Positions 9,937 to 21,710 of a stretch of DNA of 64,000 nt are shown piece after piece (position 1 is the first letter of the stretch; each line of letters starts with the position of its first letter). The notes beneath the pieces are model-generated. The model worked only from the letters and a program-made list of their open reading frames with translations, was not told the origin of the DNA and did not search any database. This DNA is from Adenophora triphylla var. japonica. Lineage: Eukaryota; Streptophyta; Magnoliopsida; Asterales; Campanulaceae. The stretch is taken from assembly GCA_022495995.1 (NCBI GenBank), contig JAFEMH010001456.1, positions 124,001 through 188,000 of the forward strand. Reading direction: 5' to 3'. Position numbers and translations under genes: made by a program.

Positions 9937-11296
9937 TGGCCAGAAATGAAATTGAACAAGAGCTATCTGTAGTTAGTTTACTCACAGACAATAAATTGTA
10001 AGTAAACTCAGGTACATACAGAACATTGAGCAAGGTAATATGGTCTATAAGTTTAATAGTTCCTTTGTGAGTAATGTGAGATTTATGACCATTTGGAAGA
10101 TGTATATATGAAGAAATGGGAACAGGATCAAGGAGAGAGTGAAATGAGGCTGTGATATGATCTGTTGCCCCAGTATCAATGATCCATTGTGTATCAACAT
10201 AAGAAAATGAACTCAAACATGTAGGATTAACAATACTTGTGCTAGAGAAACTCATACCTGCTGATGCATTGTCAGAAGTGGAAGGATTGGCAGTGAGTAA
10301 CTGAAGAAGTTGTTGAAGCTGAGTGGATATACCAGCAGTAGCTAGAGTAGAAGAAGTGTTCCCACTTGAAGAATCAAGACAAGTGATGGTGTCAGAAGAA
10401 GAAGCTGTGACATTATTTGCTGAAGAAGTTGTGAATTTCCCAGACCTTGATCTATAATTCTTAGGCATTCTTGTCATATCTGGTTTAGTACCATATAGAG
10501 GGTGCCAGTCAGGATATCCATTTAAAAAGAAACATCTGTCCCTTGTGTGACTGTCACCATGACAAAAATCAAAGAAAAATTGTCCTCTCTGCATGCCTTT
10601 GAATGAATTCCCTTTGGAATAATTGTTTCCTTTGCTCAGTAAGGCTGTAGGATTAGAATCAGGTTCATAACTACTCATAAGAGGAGTAGTTGAACCTCTT
10701 TGTTGTTCCTCTTGAAGAAACATATTCAAGGCCTCATTCACAGTGGGAAGGGGTTTATACAACAAAATCTGACCTCTGGTAGCAGTGAAACTTTCATTTA
10801 AACCCATCAGAAATTGTGTTAATTTGTGAACTAACTCAAATTCTTCCTGTTGTCTAGTGTGACCACACTGACAGTTGCAAGTACATTTACTCAGATGTGT
10901 CGGATCATAGTATTCATCCCACATTGATCTAAATTTGGTATAGTAAGCAGACACAGATAAATGACCTTGAGCAAGAGATGCAAGATCCTTGCGAATCTGA
11001 AATATTTTGGGAGCATTGGTTTTGGAATACCTAGATTGCAGATCTTCCCAAATGAGTTGAGCAGTATGTAGATACGCTATACTTGTAGCAATATCTGGTG
11101 AAACAACATTTGTCAACCACGAAATCACCATGCTGTTGCATCTATTCCAAAGTCCTAGATATTTGGAATTAGGTTTTTGTTTCGCAGATGTTCCATTGAT
11201 CATCCCAAGCTTGATCTTCGACTCCAAAGACAATGTCATTGCTCGACTCCATTGAGAGTAGTTGACATCTATAAGAACATGTGAAATAAGCTTCAT
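9905..11296 (-). CDS. Copia gag-protease, 463 aa
   Basis: The N-terminus has the copia gag fold (NYSQWSRAMTLSLESKIKLG; WEDLQSRYSKTNAPKIFQIR). A zinc knuckle region follows at about residue 245 (FCHGDSHTRDRCFFLNGYPD), in which the first cysteine of the CCHC set appears replaced by Phe. The aspartic protease begins near residue 370 with WIIDTGATDHI and continues through NVLYVPEFTYNLLSVSKLT. The frame ends at LLHRHLI just where GAG-pre-integrase and integrase should start. Translation starts about 335 bp after the primer site at 11632-11643. Confidence 0.9.
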   Translation of the reverse strand: MKLISHVLIDVNYSQWSRAMTLSLESKIKLGMINGTSAKQKPNSKYLGLWNRCNSMVISWLTNVVSPDIATSIAYLHTAQLIWEDLQSRYSKTNAPKIFQIRKDLASLAQGHLSVSAYYTKFRSMWDEYYDPTHLSKCTCNCQCGHTRQQEEFELVHKLTQFLMGLNESFTATRGQILLYKPLPTVNEALNMFLQEEQQRGSTTPLMSSYEPDSNPTALLSKGNNYSKGNSFKGMQRGQFFFDFCHGDSHTRDRCFFLNGYPDWHPLYGTKPDMTRMPKNYRSRSGKFTTSSANNVTASSSDTITCLDSSSGNTSSTLATAGISTQLQQLLQLLTANPSTSDNASAGMSFSSTSIVNPTCLSSFSYVDTQWIIDTGATDHITASFHSLLDPVPISSYIHLPNGHKSHITHKGTIKLIDHITLLNVLYVPEFTYNLLSVSKLTTDSSCSISFLANDCLLHRHLI

Positions 11297-11631
11297 TCCT
11301 GGATGATCATTTGGATGAAGAAATAGTGGATGATTGGGGCTTAATTGAATACGGTGTCATTGATTTCATACGGATCAGGCGAAACTGATTCATCGGAGGA
11401 GCTATCATCATGAGCATCAGCCATGATTTCTTCCACTGAGATTCAATTGGAATAGCAGATGAACAAAATGAATCGAGAGATCAAAAGAAAAAGATCGAAT
11501 CCACCATCAATCAAATAGAACCAATAGAAATTCTGCAAATGATGAATTTGCAAAGAATCGGCAAACAGAAACAGAGAAGCTGAAGCAAGGTCAGTAATAG
11601 GTTGCGGAAACGAAAACAAATTGGATCATGT

Positions 11632-11643
11632 GCTCTGATACCA
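11632..11643 (-). other. Primer binding site of the copia element
   Basis: The minus strand reads TGGTATCAGAGC immediately after the LTR end at 11644, matching initiator-Met tRNA. Confidence 0.9.
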
Positions 11644-11887
11644 TGTTAAACTCCATGAAAGTTCATCAAGGAGCAATAAAGGATGAGAGAAGATGAGAGA
11701 ATTTGAGTAAAAACTTGTGTATTGATCATCTCACCTTTCCATCATACTTACAGACTTAGAATAACTGCCTCTAACAAACTATAACAAACTCTAACAATAT
11801 TCTGTTACAACAATATTTAGCTAGCCCCCTAACTTACACTTATTTACAGAATGATCCTCACCACTTTCACAATTATGTACATTAACA
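11644..11887 (-). repeat. 5' LTR of the 7.8-11.9 kb copia element
   Basis: In plus coordinates it runs from TGTTAAACTCC to CATTAACA, with terminal inverted repeat TGTTAA/TTAACA. It has 239 of 244 bases in common with the copy at 7783 by hand alignment. Confidence 0.95.
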
Positions 11888-13555
11888 GATCTCCTGAGAT
11901 TGAGAAAATTAAGGTAAGTTTCTTTGGTTCATTATGTGATTTACATCTGGGAGTGTCTTATAAATTAAGATTAAGATTGTGCGCCAATAATTCTAACTCA
12001 ATATTGCGACATGTACTCCAACGATCCCCAACCACCTCATCACATGCTATGCTACTTCTCCGACCCGTCTTTCCTTCCCAATTTGGGATATGTTCAGTTC
12101 CCTCAACGCTATCATGGCCTCAACAAAACATATATCTATGGAGGCGAAAACCAACACCTCTATATAGCAAATCCGGTGGGAATGAATGGGCTTTCGGCCC
12201 AGCTTATGTCGGAAGCGACTTTTTTTCTTCGACGGGCTTTCTTTGGTGGGCCCTCGTTGATTAAATCGCCGGAGATCCCCGAACTTGATCCAAATTATAA
12301 AGTAGAAAATCCCATCAAGGGTAAAATTATTTCAGGTTTAGCACACCATGTTGCAGGATGCAACTATGAACATCAAACCAAATGGGGTTCCAAGGTAGGC
12401 CAATGTTTTCCATTCTGATTCTGGGCCATGTTTTAAGGCCCATGAAATTTATTGGGCCTATTATGAATTATTTTTGAAAATCTACAGTTGGGCTTTCGAT
12501 ATGGATCACTGGATGAGGACTATTATACTGGATATCATCTCAAATGTGAAGGGTGGAAATCAGTGTTTTATGATCCAAATAGGCCAGCATTTTTAGGGGA
12601 TGTACCAATTACTCTTAATGATGTGCTAAGCCAAAACAAAAGATGGAATTTAGGCCTTCTTGATGTTACATTTTCTAAATACAATCCATTAACTTATGGT
12701 ACACGATATTTGGGCCTTTATATGGGCCGTTGTTATTCACACTTTGTGTTTTGGGCCCTTCGGTCCATTCCGATTAGCATTTACTCATACCTGCCTCAGA
12801 TAGCTCTCCTCAATGGTTTTTCTTGTACATCTTCCTAATCCTAGGAGCCTACAGACGAGATTGCTTCAACTACATATATTTCCAAGGGAATTTCAAATGG
12901 TGGAATGATCAAAGAATGTGGCTAATAAGAGGACTTTCGTCGTACATGTTTGGGCTCATCAAGCACACAAGCAAACACTTAGGCATCATCTCACAAGGAT
13001 TCAATGTGACCATCAAAGTACAAGATGCCGAACAAATAAAGAGATATGATCAAGGAACTTTTGAGTTTGGGGTTTCGTCCCCAATGTTCGTGCCATTCAC
13101 AACTGGAACAATTCTCAATCTAATCACGATACTCGCGGGTTTTATTAATATATTTATTGGGAAAAATTTGGAGGAAATGTTTGTGCAAGTTTTGATAGCT
13201 GGTTTTGGAGTGTTGAATAGCTTGCCAATCTATGAAGCCATGTTGTTGAGGAGTGATAAAGGGAGAATGCCCAGTAAGGTCACTTTTATTTCCACAGTAA
13301 TTGCATGTGCTATTTGTGCAGCAAGTTATTTTGTATTTTAGAAATATTAATGTAACTGATTTATGATTCAATTAGTCTCCTACGTACTAATTAATCGTAT
13401 TATCCATCCGTCACACTTTCCTTTTTATCCATCCTTTAATAAGTATCACATTTTTAAATAAAAATAATTTAGATAAGTTTTACTATATTACAAATAATAC
13501 TATATAAATAAGTAAAAACACATATTTTACTAGATAATGTATCAATAAGCAACCC

Positions 13556-15063
13556 ATCACGATCTGGATCGTTTATACAATCGCAATCTTCTTTCTCTTT
13601 TATCACCATTTCCTTAACCTAATCCACTCTCCCAATACCTTAATCACCATTCTCCTAATTCTAGTCGATCTTGTACTTTCTTTCATGTGGATAACCTATC
13701 AAGCCTGTCAATTATACCCAATCCGACGCCAAGTTTTCCCGGAAAATCTAACATTTGTTGCAAAGGAGAGCGAATATCCGCCTTTGGATGTGTCATGTGT
13801 TTATATGCACGGCGGATCCCTTCAAAGAGCCACCAATCGGGGTGGTTAACATCGCTTTATCGGTGTTGGCTTATGATTATCCGGTGGAGAAGCTGTCCAT
13901 TTATGTATCGGACGACGGAGGGTCTCAGTTGACTCTCTTTGCATTAATGGAGGCTGCTAAATTTGCTAAATATTGGTTGCCGTATTGCAAGAAGAACGGT
14001 ATAATGGATAGATGTCCAGAGGTGTATTTTAAATCTGATCATGATTATGATTTGTTACCTGAGACTAGGGAAATTAAGGTACTACTTACTCTTATTATTA
14101 AGTGTATCATATTTCCTCCGTCTCAAAAATAATACGGAGTATTTCTATTTTTTTTTATCGTTAATGATTTTAGGTAGTGTTTGTCCGGACGACGACGGCG
14201 ACAACAACCATCCTTTTACCAAGTGGACCACCAATTTCACCCGTCAAGATCATCCTCCCATTATTGAGGTTTTATTTATTATTTTGTTGACTTATGCATT
14301 ACTCTTGATTAATTATTTTGTTACTTCTAAAATCATAGTTGTTTCAAAACTCTTGAAATATATTATTGCTTAGTGCTTAAATCGGTACTTATAACTTGTT
14401 GATGAGTATAGGTTCTCTTGGATGGCAAGACGGATAAAAATGTCGATGGTAACGCGATGCCAAGTCTTATTTTTATTTCTAGGGAGAAAAGCATAGTCAA
14501 ACCACATAATTTTATAATTTTAAAGCGGGTGCCCCTTAATGTGCTGGTACGCCCTTAAATAGAAGAAAATTATTTTTTTATTAAACATGCCTTAAGCTTT
14601 CTATTTACGCATTATTGTTATCCTTTCTTCATTTCATAAAATATTTTTCTTTATTTTTTAAGTTTCGCGTATCGGGGACAATGACGAATGCACCAATTTT
14701 ACTAGTCGTGGATTGTGACATGTACTCAAATGATCCCAAGACTCCCCTTCGAGCACTATGTTACTTTGTGGACCCTCTTATGGACCCAAAGCTCGCATTC
14801 GTTCAATTTCCTCAACGCTTTCATGGTATTAACAAGGATGACATTTATAGTGGTAAATTTAAAATGATGACCAGACTTGATACTTTGGGCTATGATGGTT
14901 TATTGGGCCCTCATTTTATGGTCACTGGGAAATTTTTTCGTAGGCATGCTTTATTTGAGCCTATTTTATATTCTGATATTCAACAGGTCAAGTCTGAAAA
15001 TGTTAACATCCGTTCAAAAGATATTCTGGAGTTAGCCCATTACGTAGCGGGCTGCAACAATTG

Positions 15064-15134
<71 letters not shown>

Positions 15135-16013
15135 TTAGTCTGTGACGTAGTAGGACCGTTGATTTGGAACGAACGGAGGGAGGGAGTATGTTATATATCC
15201 ATTGACTTAGTTAATGAATAATGATTTAAACTTTTGCAGATTGGGTTTAAGTATGGATGCTTAGTTGAGGACATGTTCACAAGTTATCGTCTACATTGTG
15301 AAGGATGGAGGTCTATTTTTAGCAGTCCTACAAGAGCTGCATTTTTGGGGAACTCCCCAATTACACTTTATGATTGGCTTACTCAAACAAAACGATGGTA
15401 TATGGGCATTCTTCAGATCAATTTGTCGAAATACAGCCCAATAAATTATGGGCTCAAGTCCATGAAGTATCCTCTCCAAGCCCTTTGTTATTTACAATAC
15501 TTTTCCTGGCCCTTTTGGTCTATCCCTATTATCATATATGCCTTCTTGCCTCAATTAATGCTCATCAACTCTTTCCACATCTTTCCCAAGGTCTAATTTC
15601 ATCTGAAAACGTGTTTTATTTTTTTTTATCAAACAAAGGAAATTTCGTAGTATTTATCATTTGTATTTGAACTAATGAAATTTTGTGACACGGGTTTCGG
15701 ATCCTTGGTTCTTTTTATATGTTTTTCTTTTCCTTGGGGCGTATGGTAAACATCTTTTCGACTTCACAATCGAGGGAAGGCCAATATTGAAAAGGTGGTG
15801 GAATTGCCAACGTATGTGGTTGATATGTGGAGTGTCAAGCTTCCCATTTGCATTACTTGAATTTACGCTCTCAAGTCCCTAGGCATAGCCACATTTGGAT
15901 TCAACGTTACGAGCAAAGTCATTGACAGGGAACAAGGGATGTATGAATTTGGAGTTGGGTCGCCCATGTTCTTTGCCATAACAATTGTCGCCACCATCAA
16001 CTAAACTTATTGG
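13556..16013 (+). pseudogene. Cellulose synthase-like gene (CslE/G/M type), copy 2, broken
   Basis: Pieces in order: two membrane helices then YPIRRQVFPENLTFVAKE and YPPLDV (13556-13795). A frameshift follows that looks like four extra bases (TCAT), then FICTADPFKEPP and SDDGGSQLTLFALMEAAKFA to about 14075. FTKWTTNFTRQDHPPIIE lies at about 14215-14270, VLLDGKTDKNVDGNAMPSL at about 14412, ILLVVDCDMYSND and QFPQRFHGINKDD at 14697-15066, GFKYGCLVEDMFTSYRLHCE with QTKRWYMG at 15240-15596, and VSDPWFFLYVFLFLGAYGK to about 16000. A (TA)n tract sits at an exon end, and a stop plus frameshift removes the last membrane helices. It is tandem and collinear with copy 1, so the pair arose by local duplication. 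Confidence 0.85.
15067..15132. repeat. (TA)n microsatellite
   Basis: About 33 uninterrupted TA units lie at the 3' end of an exon of CSL copy 2. A partial Stowaway end (CGGAGGGAGGGAGTA) follows about 40 bp downstream. Confidence 0.95.
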
Positions 16014-16295
16014 CCTTCTTAGTAGGCATTTCACTTGTTTTCAGCTTCCTCTATTATGGATCAACAATAATTAACATGATACCTCATATTGTACAAGGTT
16101 CGTGGTGCATACAAAATAATATAATCGTAAAAGAAAATACAAAACATGGATCAACCAAAAAGGATGTCTAACATAAGGGAGTGGACCTTTATCTGAAAGA
16201 TAAGGGCCTTTACAAGCAGGGGGTTCATTAAAATCATAAATAAAAATAAAAATAATATGAGTTCCTAAATTAGAAGGAACATAATTAGTAAAGGG

Positions 16296-16450
16296 ATTTT
16301 TACCAATAAGCCCCTATAAGAAGGTGAAATTTATAAAAAAAAAAAAAACACCACATTTCATAATCTACCTTAGGGTCCATAGGTTGAAATCCATTTTACC
16401 AATAAACCCCTAGCTCCTTTTAAAATATTTATAATACCAAAAATTCCCCT
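16296..16450 (+). mobile_element. MULE terminal-repeat-like sequence, copy 2
   Basis: GGGATTTTTACCAATAAGCC starts a stretch similar to 6310-6475 and lies about 480 bp upstream of the Mutator-like transposase frame, where a 5' terminal inverted repeat is expected. No inverted partner was found downstream of the transposase, so the boundary is provisional. Confidence 0.5.
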
Positions 16451-16933
16451 GGTATATATACGTCTGAATTTGAGGTTTTACGATCCCAAAAGGAAACGGA
16501 ATCTCTCGCCTGCGCCAAAGCGGAATCCCTCGCCCCATTCACCTTTTCTTCTCTCGATTTCAATTCGAGAGAAGATTTTTGTCTTCTCTCGATCTCAATT
16601 CCTTTTCTCTCGATCTCAATTTGAAGTGGAATCAGATTCGATTTCTTGGTTTAGGCTTCAATTGATTGATTTAGATTTGCCCATCTCAGATTTCAATTTG
16701 TGGAAATTTTATCTCTCTAAAGGTATGTCATATTCGGATTTGATATTGTTGATTTGCTTATTTTTGTGAACGAAATCTGTTATAGCTTTGAATTTTTTGT
16801 AATACATTGTGTGTTTATGTTTTTGTAATTGTTTCAATAATCTAGTTCTATGATAATCAATATTGTTAAGTGAATTTCTCAGTTGTAATATTTTTGATGT
16901 TTCTTTTATGCAGCTGTATTATATCTTATAGAT

Positions 16934-19170
16934 ATGGATACTCTGGTGATGCTTTCTTTTAAGTATGGTGAATTGAATGCAATAGCAAGATTTGCCCAGT
17001 TTTCTTCTTATTCTCAGTTGTTTGTTCAAGGTGGCCGTCATTGAATAAGGATTCTATATCATTGTTATATGTTTTACATGATAATTCAAGTTGCTTACCA
17101 GAGAATGAAGAGGATTTCTTGAATATGGGCATCATGTTAGGTTATAGTGGTGCAAAACTTGTTGTTGTTCATGTTAAAGAGAGTCAATCTATTTGTGCCT
17201 ATGAATCATCTACATCTACTGTGCGTTGTGGTGGTTCTATATCTAATGAACTTGAGCATAGTAGTTCTAGTAGGCTTGTACTTGAAATGACTGTGAACTT
17301 TTTCCATCATGGAGAAAAAGAATTGTTAACTACAAAGTGGGCTAAGGAAATAATAGGTATTGGACAAGTTTTTGAAACAGGAATTACTGAGTTTCGTATC
17401 AGATTATGTAAGTATGCCTGCGAGGTTGGATTTAGTTTTGAGTATATTAAAAATGACAAAAAAAGGTGTTACTGCACAGTGCAAGCATAAATCTACTGTA
17501 GGCTGTCCTTGGAGGATCCATGCTTCTGTTGAGAAGTCAAATTGATTTGTTTACATAAAAACATATACTTCAATTTATACATGTGGTGATGTGCATAGGA
17601 GTGAAAAGGGTAGTAGGGTTACTTCTGATGTTCTTGTTGAATCCATAGTTGATGTTGTTCGTTCTACGCCTTTGATTGGTACAACTCAAATTCTTAGGGT
17701 TCTTAAGACTAGTTATGGACTTGATGTAACTTACAAATTTGGGTGGAGAGCTATTGAGAAAGCTAGGGCAATAGTTTACGGTGAAGAATTGTTATCTTAT
17801 GATAATTTGAGAGGTTACTTTAAGAAGATGAAGGAGTTGGATGCGAATAATCAGTTTGTGCTTGAATCTGATAAAGTAGGTCACTTTAAAAGGTGTTTTG
17901 TTTCATTTGGAGAATGTAAAAGAGGTTTTCGACTTTGTCGTCCGTTGCTATTTGTTGATGGTACATTTTTACATGGAAAATACAAGGGGACTTTACTTGC
18001 TGCAATGACCAAAGATGGCAACTCTGGTATGTATTATTCTTTACATAAATAGTATAGTGTATTTATCAGTTGTTTCTTGAATTGTTCTTACTATAGTTTT
18101 TTTATCCAGGGCTTTTTAACATTGCTTTTGCTTTTGTCGGTGGTGAAGATACTGCAAATTGGATATGGTTTTTGGAGCAACATAAACCTCTCATAGATTA
18201 TAGGCAAGTGACATTTGTGTCTGATCGCCATCAAGGCATTATTCAAGCAGTGAAAGACGTGTTGCCTGAATGTTTTCATTCATTTTGCATTGTTCATTTG
18301 AAACATAATTTGAAGTATAAGATGAGAGGCTATCATATAAGCTTTAAGAATAGGATGACTTATAAACTCAGTCAGTGCGCAGAAGCCCCGACCGAAGAAC
18401 TTTTTAATAATTATCTGAATGAAATGAAAGCTGAAGGTGGGACAATTAAAGAGTTTTTGGGTAACCTACCAGTTGAAAATTATGCTAATGCATTCTTTAA
18501 TGGTAGTCGATATGGGGAGATGGCATCCAATGCTGCAGAATCATTTAATGCTCAGTTTAAAGTTGCTCGTTCATTGCCTATTATGGAGTTAATTGATTCT
18601 ATTAGATTGAAGTTGATGTGTCAAATGTCAAAACGGAGAGAAGACTCATCAAAGTGGAATACACCATTGTGTCCTCTTATGCAGAAGAAGTATGAAGAAC
18701 ATACAAAAATTGGTAGGTCATGGGTGGTATACTCTTCTTCAAACAATGTGTTTGAAGTGCATTCCGTTCCACCAATGGTTGTCAACGTCGAAGAATGCAC
18801 ATGTTCATGTGGAAAGTGGCAGCATTGAAGGTTTCCCTTGTGTGCATGCAGTTGCGGTTCTGTTCAATACCAAACCAGATCCATTCTCATACTTTGAGCC
18901 ATTTTTCCATTGCAGTTACTACAGAGAGTGTTATGCTTCACCTATCCAGGCTTATGCTTCATTTGGTCAAGATCCCACTACTGAACCACCTGTGATACTT
19001 CCACCAGTAATAAGGCGTCCTCCTGGAAGGCCTAGGAAGAATCATATTCCTTCTAGGGGGAGGTTATGAAAAGGAAAATGAAATGTGGTCGTTGCGGAAA
19101 ATTAGGAACTCACAATAGGAAGTCTATGCAGGGAACCTATTTAATGATGTTTTGGTTCTATCTTTAGTCC
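16934..19170 (+). pseudogene. Mutator-like (MULE/MuDR) transposase, disrupted
   Basis: A plant MuDR transposase can be followed through several frames. It has the N-terminal domain (FKYGELNAIARFAQFSSYSQ), a zinc-binding segment (CKHKSTVGCPWRIHAS), and the catalytic core with three candidate acidic residues: FVDGTFLHGKYKG (about 17960), FVSDRHQGI (about 18215) and NAAESFNAQF (about 18530). A SWIM finger (CTCSCGKWQ..GFPCVHAVAV) and a C-terminal knuckle (MKCGRCGKLGTHN) follow. An intron with GTATG/CAG borders lies between 18028 and 18109. Damage: frameshifts near 17040, 17465, 18830 (one extra base inside the SWIM finger) and 19065, and a TGA at about 17543. It would excise or mobilise only if supplied in trans. 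Confidence 0.85.
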
Positions 19171-19458
19171 AGATTTTTTTCTTTTTCTTTTTAAAGACAA
19201 TATATGAAATGAAAGGGAATATGTTAGATGGTGAATTTAATTTCTCTGTTTTTGGTGATTGTTTTTGTTTCCTTAACATATTAATGCTTTGTTGTTTCAG
19301 TAACAGATAAACATACTTCTGAGTTTTTTTGGTTTTGACATGTGTAGTATGTTTGCATTGAGAAGTCTATTTCGTTGTTATAGTCATTCTTTTTATAGAA
19401 AAACTGTGAAAAACATTGCACAGTTATTGTGCATAACAGTGAAATAGAGCTGCCTTCC

Positions 19459-19635
19459 AGGCGCACGCCTCACTACCATCCAGGCGGCAGCCTCACTTTT
19501 GGCATAGCAAGGTCTGGACTGTCTTCCAGGCGCACGCCTCATCTCACTCCAGGCGCCAACCTCACCTGTGTACTACATGGCCTAAGCCTCACTGCCGTGG
19601 TGGCGCCAGCCTCAATTCCTACCAGGCGCACGCCT
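19459..19635. repeat. Seven palindrome-type 12-mers on a 23-bp register
   Basis: Starts: 19459 AGGCGCACGCCT, 19482 AGGCGGCAGCCT, 19528 AGGCGCACGCCT, 19551 AGGCGCCAACCT, 19578 TGGCCTAAGCCT, 19601 TGGCGCCAGCCT, 19624 AGGCGCACGCCT. Steps are 23, 46, 23, 27, 23, 23. The 11-base spacers share a CAnTnCCnnCC look, so this is a degenerate 23-bp tandem repeat. The core word is identical to that in the gypsy U3 at 829-840, more than 18 kb away, although no LTR was recognised here. Confidence 0.8.
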
Positions 19636-19639
19636 TAAA

Positions 19640-21665
19640 AACCAACAACTGTAAAATAGGTCCTACAGTTATTTACATCAATACCCAGCAACTGTGAAAA
19701 ACATTGCACATTTATTTACATCAAAACCAACAACTGTGAAATAGGTCGTATAGTTGTTCTATAAAAGAATGACTTAAAAACAGAGAAATCTGTCACACAG
19801 TTATGCACAATAACTGAGAAATTGACCTCACAATCCTAACTGAGAAATTGACATCACAGTTGTGCAGAAACTGCAGTAACAGATAAACATACTTCTCAAC
19901 GTATCTTTCCAGCAAAGAGAGAAGTAATAAGAATAAGAGGCCAGAATTCAGTGGAATTGTCGAAATTGACAAAAGAGAGGTAGGGGAAAAGGGAGAAAGA
20001 AAATAATACTTCTCAACGTATCTTTCCAGCTTTAGTTTGAATAACACTAGGCTCGAATGAGTTCTAAAGAAAAGCTCAGATGACCAATTTGGTCATGTCA
20101 ATACAATAAGCAAACTTCCTTCTGATACAACAAATTTGTCAAGTCTATGAAAACTTTTTACTAAGAATAGCAGCTCATTGATTTCTCCATTGTTTCTCAA
20201 TGCTATTGCACAACATATATTCCAGTTACTACATGTCTTTTTCATTTGTAAATCAACAACCAAAAGAGGGCCTATACAAAAATAATGTATCTTTAAACAG
20301 TCACCACAATCAAACTACAGACACTTTCTTTTCATTATTCAGAAATTGACCTCACAGTTGTGCACAAACATTCATGAACAACAGATAAATCACAGGTAAA
20401 CCACACATATTAAGTAGCAAAACAACTATAAAATTGACCTCACAGTTCTCAGTTTAGAAAGGTCACAACCCAAACCATTTCACATTCATATATAACTATG
20501 AAACTGACCTCACAGTTTTAGAAGTGTGAAAAACATTTCACACTTATTCACATCACAACCAACAACTGTGAAATACACCTCACAGTTGTTGTTCAATGAA
20601 AGAATGACATAAAATTGTGAAATCTATCACACAGTTATGCACAATAACTGAGAAAGTGACCTCAACAATCATAACTGAGAAATTGATCTCACAGTTGTGC
20701 ACAAACATTCATGAACAACAGATAAATCACAGGTAAACCACACATACTAAGTAGCAAAACAACTGTAAAATTGACCTCACAGTTCTCAGTTTAGAAAGGT
20801 CACAACCCTAACCATTTCACATTCATATATAACTGTGAAACTGACCTCACAATTTTATAAGTGTGAAAAACATTTCACACTTATTCACATCACAACTAAC
20901 AACTGTGAAATAGATCTCACAGTTGTTGTACTATGAAAGAATGACATAAAAACTGTGAAATCTATCACACAGTTATGCACAATAACTGAGAAAGTGACCT
21001 CAACAATCATAACTGAGAAATTGATCTCACAATTGTGCACAAACATTCATGAACAACAGATAAATCACAGGTAAACCACACATACTAAGTAGAAAAACAA
21101 TTGTAAAATTGACCTCACAGTTCTCAGTTTAGAAAGGTCACAACCCAAACCATTTCACATTCATATATAACCGTGAAACTGACCTCACAGTTTTAGAAAT
21201 GTGAAAAATATTTCATACTTATTCACATCACAACCAACAACTGTGAAATAGACCTCACAGTTGTTGTTCTATGAAAAAATGACATAAAAACTGTGAAATC
21301 TATCACACAGTTATGCACAATAACCGAGAAAGTGACCTCAACAATCATAATTGAGAAATTGACCTCATAGTTGTGCATAAACATTCATGAACAATAGATA
21401 AATTACAGGTAAACCACACATACTAAGTAGCAAAACAACTATAAAATTGACCTTACAGTTCTCAGTTTAGAAAGGTCACAACCCAAACCATTTCACATTC
21501 ATATATAACTGTGAAACTGACCTCACAGTTTTAGAAGTGTGAAAAATATTTCACACTTATTCACATCACAACCAACAACTGTGAAATAGACCTCACAGTT
21601 GTTGTTCTATGAAAGAATGATATAAAAACTATAAAATCTATCACACAGTTATGCACAATAACTGA
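19640..21665. repeat. 338-bp tandem array rich in CAACTGTGA/TCACAGTTG inverted words
   Basis: The landmark TTCATGAACAACAGATAAAT starts at 20371, 20708, 21046 and, slightly changed, 21384. These steps of 337, 338 and 338 bp give four copies, with a degenerate lead-in from 19640. Each unit contains several AACTGTGAAAT...CTCACAGTT inverted pairs and TGTGAAAAACATTTCACA hairpins. No coding potential was seen. The array stops exactly where CACTATAAGAAAAAGGG begins, so it may be the subterminal region of a DNA transposon. Confidence 0.85.
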
Positions 21666-21710
21666 CACTATAAGAAAAAGGGTTTTTTGGAAGGGTTAAA
21701 ATGCAGTCTC
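21666..21710 (+). mobile_element. CACTA-like terminus
   Basis: CACTATAAGAAAAAGGG resembles the CACTACAAGAAA ends of plant En/Spm transposons. It is preceded by TGA as a possible 3-bp target duplication. The following 170 bp repeat the phrase GTAATTGGCACTCTT twice, as subterminal repeats do. The opposite end (a TTCTTATAGTG-like sequence) was not found. Confidence 0.4.

Larger units (their letters stand above)
7783..11887 (-). mobile_element. Complete copia retrotransposon lacking integrase
   Basis: A 4,105-bp element in minus orientation lies between a 5-bp target duplication GATCT (7778-7782 and 11888-11892). The two 244-bp LTRs (7783-8026 and 11644-11887) differ at five positions by my count (about 2%), so it inserted fairly recently. 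Primer site, gag-protease, reverse transcriptase-RNase H and a run of ten G as polypurine tract are present. The integrase block between protease and reverse transcriptase has been deleted. It interrupts an exon of CSL copy 1. Confidence 0.95.
7637..13341 (+). pseudogene. Cellulose synthase-like gene (CslE/G/M type), copy 1, broken
   Basis: Exon pieces: 7637-7782 (LSDDGGSQLTLFAFMEAA, WLPFC), continued at 11888-11913 (PEIEKIK, then GTAAGT) on the far side of a copia element; about 12004-12394 (CDMYSNDPQ; QFPQRYHGLNK); and 12488-13341 (GFRYGSLDEDYYTGYHLKCE; QNKRWNLGLLD; multiple membrane spans; WNDQRMWLIRG; stop). CSL proteins are Golgi or ER membrane glycosyltransferases of family GT2. The QxxRW motif appears as QNKRW. 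Missing are the N-terminal membrane part, the exons between PEIEKIK and the DCD motif, and a few codons at about 12822 where the frame shifts. It is tandem with copy 2. The split into CslE, G or M needs a tree. Confidence 0.85.

Noticed and set aside
19640..21665. CRISPR-like array
   Set aside because: Repeats are 338 bp tandem units with no unique spacers, in a plant nuclear context.
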